Source of the DNA: Hemerocallis citrina
Lineage: Eukaryota > Streptophyta > Magnoliopsida > Asparagales > Asphodelaceae
Assembly (NCBI GenBank): GCA_017893485.1
Contig: JACEHZ010000375.1
Coordinates: 930,001-994,000 of the forward strand
DNA length: 64,000 nt
Direction of reading: 5' to 3'
The notes beneath the pieces are model-generated. The model was not told the DNA's origin. It searched no databases and worked only from the letters and a program-made list of their open reading frames with translations. A program made the translations under genes and the position numbers. Each line of letters starts with the position of its first letter. Within the stretch, counting starts at the first letter, position 1. Below, in pieces: positions 57,956-64,000 of this stretch.

Positions 57956-59971
57956 TGTAACACCCCAAATTCCAAATAAGTCTGAATTCGAAGTTCCACA
58001 GGATCTTTACACTTCACTTAGTACAATTTTACAAGGAAATTAAAACTTTTTATACAACAATGATTACATCAACGCAGCGGAATTATAAATTACAACATGA
58101 TACATGAATTAAATAACAACTTGAACATTTCTTTAAGCAACATTCATTCTTTAGTCTTGTCAATCACTTTATCCTGCATAGAAACTGTGGGCACGTCAGT
58201 TGCATACAACTGACGCTAGGATATAATACATCAGTTTTTCTTACTTCGAAAGCACACATTTATTCACAAACAAACTAAGGGGGGGTATCTTATTGATGTC
58301 GTGTGTGAAAGTGCACTTAGTCCTTAATGCAGTTATTTATATTTAATAACACTAATGCGCACTTGTTCAAACTTATGCATCCCATTCTACATAAATTCGA
58401 GGGCAAGCCCTTAACCGTTCTTCATCTTGTAGGGTTGGATCCCTCGCTATGAGTTAAACTACTATGTTAACTACGGCAAGTATCCTAGATATTCTATGAG
58501 TTACAAGCCCATGCCCAAACAGCCTGGAGGAGAATCCCACGTCATGACATGATACATCATGTAAACCTATGGACAATTCGCCTCCGTCATGGAACGATGG
58601 CACTACGTAGTCACCAAACACCCCACAAGCGTCGTTATGGTCCCGATAATTCTGGAGATGTATTCACGCCATGACATGACACATCATGCAAGCAGCTTGT
58701 GAATACTCACACCATAGATCTGAGGCCCTCATACTTGTATTTTTCTCTTACTTTCATCACATCTCCACTATGTGTCTAATCCTTAGATAATTGAATCATG
58801 AATAAAATTTATACCCTAGAGTTAGCATTACCTCTACACCGGTCTTAAACATCAATCATTAACCATGACCCAATCTTGGTCTTTCATCATCACTTCTCTT
58901 TCAAAATTTTATTCATACCGATGTAAGGATTTAGCTAAAACTCTAGTTTCAATATCTTTTCATGTTTATCAAAAATGAGTATTCATATTCATAAATTTCC
59001 ACATTTCATCATGATTCTTTATATTTCAATTTTCCATGCACATATGCATAATTTAAACAATTTCATAATTATCTTACTCAAATTTTCCATGTCACAAATC
59101 TCATTTTTAATCTCTACACAAAATTCTTTATATTCAAAAGACTCCTTTTCTTTAATTAATCAAGTCATAATTCAAGAATGTTTATCAAGCTCTATTTCTC
59201 AAAAATTCTTCTAATGTTCATCATATTAAGTCAAAATATTGTAGAAATAATTCTCATGAAGTCTAGGTAATTTTAGAAGAATTCTAGTATTTTTCCTCAA
59301 TTTTTAATACACTTAAAATACTCAAAATATCAAAACAAGTGAAAAAAATAAAAAAAACAACAAAATGCCAGAGGCTGGATTCGAACTCAGAGCCAAACAC
59401 CCCCGCCTATGAACAGTAACCAACCCAAATCGCACCCGAGGACCAGTAAGTCCAAGAGTGACTAACTATTATAAGGAGAACTTAAATTATACTTAAGGTC
59501 TGGTTTTCGAATTTGAATTAAAATTGAATTTTCAAAAAAAACAAAGTTTTTTGCAAGACTCGAACCCAAGACCAGAGCTCCGCCTATGAACAGTAACGGA
59601 CCCAAAGCACACCCGAAGACCAGAAGGTCTTGAGTGACTAACCGATACAAGGTTGGTTGGCAACTTTTTTGTATGGGACTGTACTGTATCTAGTTCTTTC
59701 TTTAATAAACTCGATTTTTCTCATGTAATTTGTACTTAGAAAAATATATATCTTCTCCAGAATATATTTTTTTGAAAAACAGTAACTTATATTTTCTTAG
59801 ATTGTCAAAATCTCATTTTTAAACACATAGTAGACTATTCTTCTTAATTCTTTGAAAAAGTGGGACATTAATACATTTTGGACATAGAAAAATTCCTTTT
59901 TAGATGAATTTTTTTAATCGACTTATTCCCTTTTTGTTCACAATGTGCTTATACAATTTTTCATTCCTTAA
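57956..59971 (-). mobile_element. Long LTR fragment K with tRNA-like B-box units
   Basis: It starts TGTAACACCCCAAATTCC (the LTR 3' end on the minus strand). It shares with LTR I-1 the ATGCATCCCATTCTACATA block (58374), the CCCGATAATTCTGGAGA motif (58652) and the CCCTAGAGTTAGC block (58813). Two copies of an approximately 90-bp unit lie at 59377-59475 and 59556-59655, each with a GTTCGA B-box-like element on the minus strand followed by a T run. The right end is not identified; MITE 3 starts at 59972. Confidence 0.6.
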
Positions 59972-60351
59972 GAGCATCCACTGTCGTTGGCTAAAAACTC
60001 AAAAATTAGAAATAGATTTAGAAATATGCCTCACAACCGTTCTCTAAAAACCCATAATTTAGGATAGAAATGAACAGTAGTATGCTAAACTTAGCAGCGC
60101 CTTTAGACAATTGCTAAATATAGGAGACGGGCGATGTTCATCCGTTTGATGAAAGGGACGGATGAAGATATGCCGTCTAGTTATTAAAAAAAATGAGAGA
60201 CGGATGAAGATCTTTCGGCTCTCGTCGATTTATAATTTATAAATGAATAATATATATTAAATATGTAATTTTTATAAATTATATTTATTAAATGCGAAAG
60301 TGAGAGACGGATGAACTTCATTCGTCCCTCACTTCCGCTTTACACTATTCA
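59972..60351. mobile_element. MITE 3, Harbinger-like, right end missing
   Basis: TAA followed by GAGCATCCACTGTCGTTGG gives the same left terminus as MITEs 1 and 2. The interior repeats GACGGATGAA and its complement (60123, 60158, 60198, and a near-palindrome at 60298-60333). The right TIR is not found; the sequence changes to an LTR start at 60352. Confidence 0.65.
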
Positions 60352-61600
60352 TGTAATACCCTAAACTTTCATTTTAATAGAAATGTTGATTTTCACGTGT
60401 TGTGCACTTGCAAATTTCATATGTATATTTATTTATTTATTTATATATATATAATTTCTTTTGGTAGTATGAACAATTATTTTCTTCCTTTCCTTTATTT
60501 TCCTAAAAGCGTAAAACATTATTTTCTTATTTTGAGCCCACTTTAATAATTTATTATTTTATTATTTTGGCCCACAAGTCTAAGCTCACTATTTGTGAAG
60601 CCCACAAATTTAATTAATCATTTAAATTGTCACACTTGTCATGTAGACACAATTTGTGAACAATTGATTAATTAAAAATTTTACAAATTTCAAATGGGGA
60701 GGTACTAAAGGGCACGTGCATGCACGTAGTGTGCATTGCACACCTATGGGAGGCCGGTTTGTGCATGGAGAAGATGGGTAGTGGGTGTGTGTGTGCATGG
60801 GTAGTTATTTGATTGTGGGTGGTTGCTACAACTTCCCCTCCTATCCTAGCCATCCATCTTTAACCATCTAATGAAATCCTAGCCCTCCAATTCATCCTAG
60901 AACTAGTATAAATACCCCCATCTACATGTATTCTACACTAAGAAATTATTGAAAGAAAGAATTTATATAGGAGAGAATTACATAAGAGAGTATATAGTTT
61001 GAGTGTTCTTTGGTGTGTCCCAACATTGGAGGCCAGCCCATCCCATCCACAAGAGAGCTCTCGGTTTTGGCAAGGGAGCAAGAAGGAGGACTTTTGCATC
61101 ACAATCTAGGAGGAGAAGGCTACTCTCTCGCATTCTAGGAGACTCTAGGAGCTTTTAATTGGTTTTTCTCCAAAGAGGTGGGTGTTGCTCATTGCTTCTA
61201 ATATTAGAATGCATGCTAGGTATGTTTTAAATGAAATTATGCGAATTAACTAGTAAGAGATTGGAACCATAACAATAAGAGGCAGAGAGGCTCTTGGTTC
61301 TCTAACGGGCCTTTTAGAGAATTAAAGAGCAGACTCTAAGTGAGCAAGAGGCCTTTTGGGAAATCAAAAGGCAATATTTTTTGAAAATTAAAGAGACAAC
61401 TAGTACTCTAAGAGACCTTTTTACTATATATATTTTTTTTAAAAATTAGAGGCCTAAAGCCCTTGTTTTGATCGCTTGGGCCTTGGTCTGCTAAGATGTC
61501 AATGTCAGTTGTCTAGCATTTGCAAATCCTTTGAATTGGCCATTACCAAAATCCTAGTCCTTAAAATTGCATCACATGAAAAATGCAATGGTAAGTTTAG
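60352..61600 (+). mobile_element. Long LTR fragment J (plus strand)
   Basis: It starts TGTAATACCCTAAAC with a CACGTGTTGTGCAC motif like the LTR starts at 14086 and 51498. A strong TATA box (TATAAATA, 60907-60914) is followed by a leader and an AGAG|GTGGGTGTT donor-like site (61177/61178), matching 14679-14687. No gene and no LTR 3' end were found; the right border is approximate. Bases up to 61849 hold nothing recognisable. Confidence 0.55.
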
Positions 61601-61865
61601 TTGTGCAAGTAAGGATAACTAAAAATTGGGTGGAAAACTTTTAGTTGGTGACATTATTTTTTCTTCTTTTTTATTTTTTATTTATGGTCATTATTATTAT
61701 CTATATCTAAACTATTGTAATGTTAGAGGATTGTTTCATGTGGTGATCCAATTACCAATGCATCTCCAACAACATGTGCCCTCAACTCTGTTTATCATTG
61801 CCTCCACCTCACCAACATAAAGATAAAACATATAATTTGTAGCTTATGCAAACATTGAACTTCAG

Positions 61866-63514
61866 GTAATGATAAACAGAGCCTAAGGACGGCGGTGGCT
61901 AGCCCTCAACGCCGCCCCCCCCCCCCTTCGTCCCCCCTTACTCCTCCTCCATCCAAGCTGCTTGCGCACTCCATGAGACGAAGCTCTCCAGTCTCCAGTC
62001 GCGATTATTGTTGGGTGGCGGTTCGTCGAAGCCGCGCGAGTTGGGCGGCGGCTGTTGGTCGTAGCCGCGTGCCATCCCAGATCTTTGAAGTCGTGCGCCG
62101 TCCCTGTTCGTCAAAGCTGCGAGTTGGGCGGTGGCTATTTGTCGAAGCCGCGCGTCATTCCAGATTGACGACGGCCACCATCACGCCCCCCAGACAGCCC
62201 ACTCACCTCTGTCTCCTTCCCTCTTGTACCTCCGGCATCCCCTTCCCCTTCCAGATCTGAGATTTCGAACGCCGGCAGTGAGATCTGTGCTTTTGGAGTA
62301 TTCGCTGCTGGTGTGATGGGGACCTGCCTTTGCGTCAGAGGATTGAAGAGTTCGCTCATCCCCACTGTGTCTTATTGTTGTCCCCTTCTTCGGTGCTGGT
62401 TGCAGTGCCATCTCTACCGCCACCATGTCCGCGCACTCAACGCCAACCATGGTGATCTGCAGCTGTGATTTGGATGTTGAGTTACTGGTTGTGTATGCAA
62501 AGAAGAAAGAGTACGTATGATGGTAGTACCGGAGTTAGAGATGGCAGCGGGTTGATCTGGTTATTGTTTGTGTGGGGGAAGTGGAGGAGGTACTTGGGAT
62601 CGGTGCTGCACGGTTACGGGGCCGGCTAGGGCCCAAAGATGGGGTCCCCCCATAGGTGCGCACCTTTACAGCACTAGATGGGGCTTGGACCTGCAGACGG
62701 GGTCCCCCCATGAGGTGTCTTGTAGAAATTGTTGAGGTAGAGATGTATCTGTTTTTGTTCGGTAGTGGGGTAGTCGCACCCTGAATTCGACACCTGTTAA
62801 TCAACGGCCATAGGTTTCGCAACAGCGCCGCCACTACGCCCTCATCAATAAACCTGCAATCTACAACGTCCACCGTCTGTAGGGGCGAGAGGGGAAGGTG
62901 ATGCTTCTGTTAGTTTTGATTATTTCGGGTTTTACGTGAGAAAGAGAGTGAGAGAGTGAGAGAGTAAAGATGTTGTTTCTCTCTATTCTGTGCTGGTGTC
63001 TGTTAGTGTTTGTGAGAAATCACTAAAGAGAGTAGATGCGTGTGAGAGGCGAAGGAATCCTCTTCACGGCTCTCTCCTTGTCGGTGTTCGTGGTTAGGGT
63101 GACCGAGTATTTTGTTTGGTGAGAAATTGTTGAGGAGAGCTATAGCGTGACAGAGGTCAGTACCCTCTCCACGGCTCTCCTTTTGGGTGCGACTCCGATT
63201 GGGCCATGTGTGAAGTTGCGTTGGTGAGGTAGAAAGATGGGAACGGCAAATTTTCAAATCTCACATGATTCGCTTCAGGTGGGTGGGCGCGAGCCGTGGA
63301 GGTGGATGCTCGAAGCTTGCTTGACTAACATACAATTAATTGGTCCTCGTAGTGTAGAGTGTGAGCTGATTATATGTACTGGTCATGTCCCTTCATGTTT
63401 TTTTTTTTTTTTGTAGGTTGTAACTTGTCCCAGTATGCTATGCTTGTTTTGTTAATTTCTTATTAATGAAGCAGGGTGGCCTTATTCCACCTTTTTCCTC
63501 AAAATAAAAATAAA
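61866..63514 (+). mobile_element. ORF-less L1-like insertion, copy 2
   Basis: A perfect 16-bp target duplication AAACATTGAACTTCAG flanks it (61850-61865, 63515-63530). The 3' end has AATGAAGCAGGGTGGCC, CCACCTTTTTCC and an A-rich tail. It shares with copy 1 (8452-10127) the GATGGGGTCCC motif (62638 and a diverged copy at 62697) and a repeated block ending CCTCTTCACGGCTCTCTCC (63010-63080, 63119-63187). No L1 ORF is present. The perfect duplication suggests a more recent insertion than copy 1. Confidence 0.88.
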
Positions 63515-63530
63515 AAACATTGAACTTCAG

Positions 63531-64000
63531 CTATCTTTTATACACCTTTTTTATACTTCTCTTCACTGCTGTTCCAAGTTAACACCTTAAGAGGTCAAGC
63601 TCAAAATTTATATTTAAAAAAAAATACAATCCAAATCTGAATTGACAGGGTTCTCTAAAACATACATGGAAAACCCAAAAACACTAACAAGGATTGAAAT
63701 TTGAAGTAGAACCCAGATGACAAACCCGATGATGAAGAAGAAAGGAGCAGCCTTTGAATTGAATAAATTGAAGTTGTGGGAGACGTTTGCAATGGCGGTG
63801 GTGGCGATCGGGGGATAGAGGTCGACTGGACTGAAGGACAGGGGAGCGAAAGAGAGCGGCCTTTGAATTGAAAAAATTAAGAAATTTCATGGAGGGTTTA
63901 ATAGCGGGATTAGAATGGAGTCATTTGCCGAGGCCGTTAGATAATATTTTTTTATATTTTCTGCTATTTTAGATAATTTGAATAGATGGCTAGCATGGTT
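63531..64000. other. No gene recognised at the right edge
   Basis: Two copies of a GGCCTTTGAATTGAA-like segment lie at about 63748 and 63859. ORFs are short and unrecognised. Confidence 0.35.

Noticed and set aside
59377..59475. Functional tRNA gene
   Set aside because: The B box is good but no cloverleaf, anticodon arm or proper A-box spacing could be drawn; kept only as a pol III-like finding.
57956..60352. Complete LTR element between 57956 and 60352
   Set aside because: The AAGAC flank at 57951-57955 has no partner and the border at 60352 is an LTR start in the opposite orientation.

Overview
The window is nuclear DNA of a flowering plant, probably a eudicot. Supporting signs are a phi-class glutathione S-transferase gene with the usual plant GSTF exon structure, TAA-flanked MITEs, L1-style insertions, and nested Ty3/gypsy and Ty1/copia retrotransposons primed by initiator Met tRNA. 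Almost everything else is mobile DNA. No rRNA or functional tRNA gene, CRISPR array or bacterial operon was seen. The genus cannot be named from the sequence.

Layout. 1-7760: a decayed Tat/Ogre-lineage gypsy element on the minus strand, its gag split by a 4.3-kb solo LTR (1852-6144, 5-bp target duplication) that itself carries a MITE (3651-4504). 8452-10127: a 1.7-kb poly(A)-tailed L1-like insertion without ORFs. 10340-10942: a second MITE. 11301-13581: the one apparently intact host gene, a three-exon GST whose second intron holds a 770-bp foldback element. 14086-16173: a truncated LTR. 16174-33986: a Tekay/Del-like chromovirus on the minus strand (5' LTR 30775-33986, PBS, gag, a 158-bp intron-like segment, PR, RT, RNase H, integrase). 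Its integrase is split by a nearly intact 9.87-kb GAG-only element (16859-26728) with 4-kb LTRs.

33987-45708: truncated and inverted LTR pieces, then a second chromovirus polyprotein split by two further long LTRs. 46013-51498: two LTRs of another family carrying GTCGAC repeats. 51499-52604: a broken SANT/NAM-associated-domain gene of the PIF/Harbinger-associated type. 52964-56825: a complete but internally deleted copia element with 137-bp LTRs. 57956-61600: two more LTR fragments around a truncated third MITE. 61866-63514: a second copy of the ORF-less L1-like family.

The most striking pattern is in the long LTRs (about 3-4 kb where complete). Several carry a TATA box, a short GC-rich leader exon and a 5' splice donor. 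In the chromovirus subfamily the donor is the GC type, AG|GCAAGT, kept in four of five copies. Three elements have a 3' splice acceptor immediately upstream of gag. For two of these, splicing would remove the primer-binding site, which could separate translated from packaged RNA. Other structures worth checking are the intron-like segment between gag and protease, the GAG-only element with a duplicated polypurine tract, MITEs with similar ends but a different iterated palindrome in each, pol III B-box-like units in two LTRs, and a GST that has lost the motif carrying the cis-proline.
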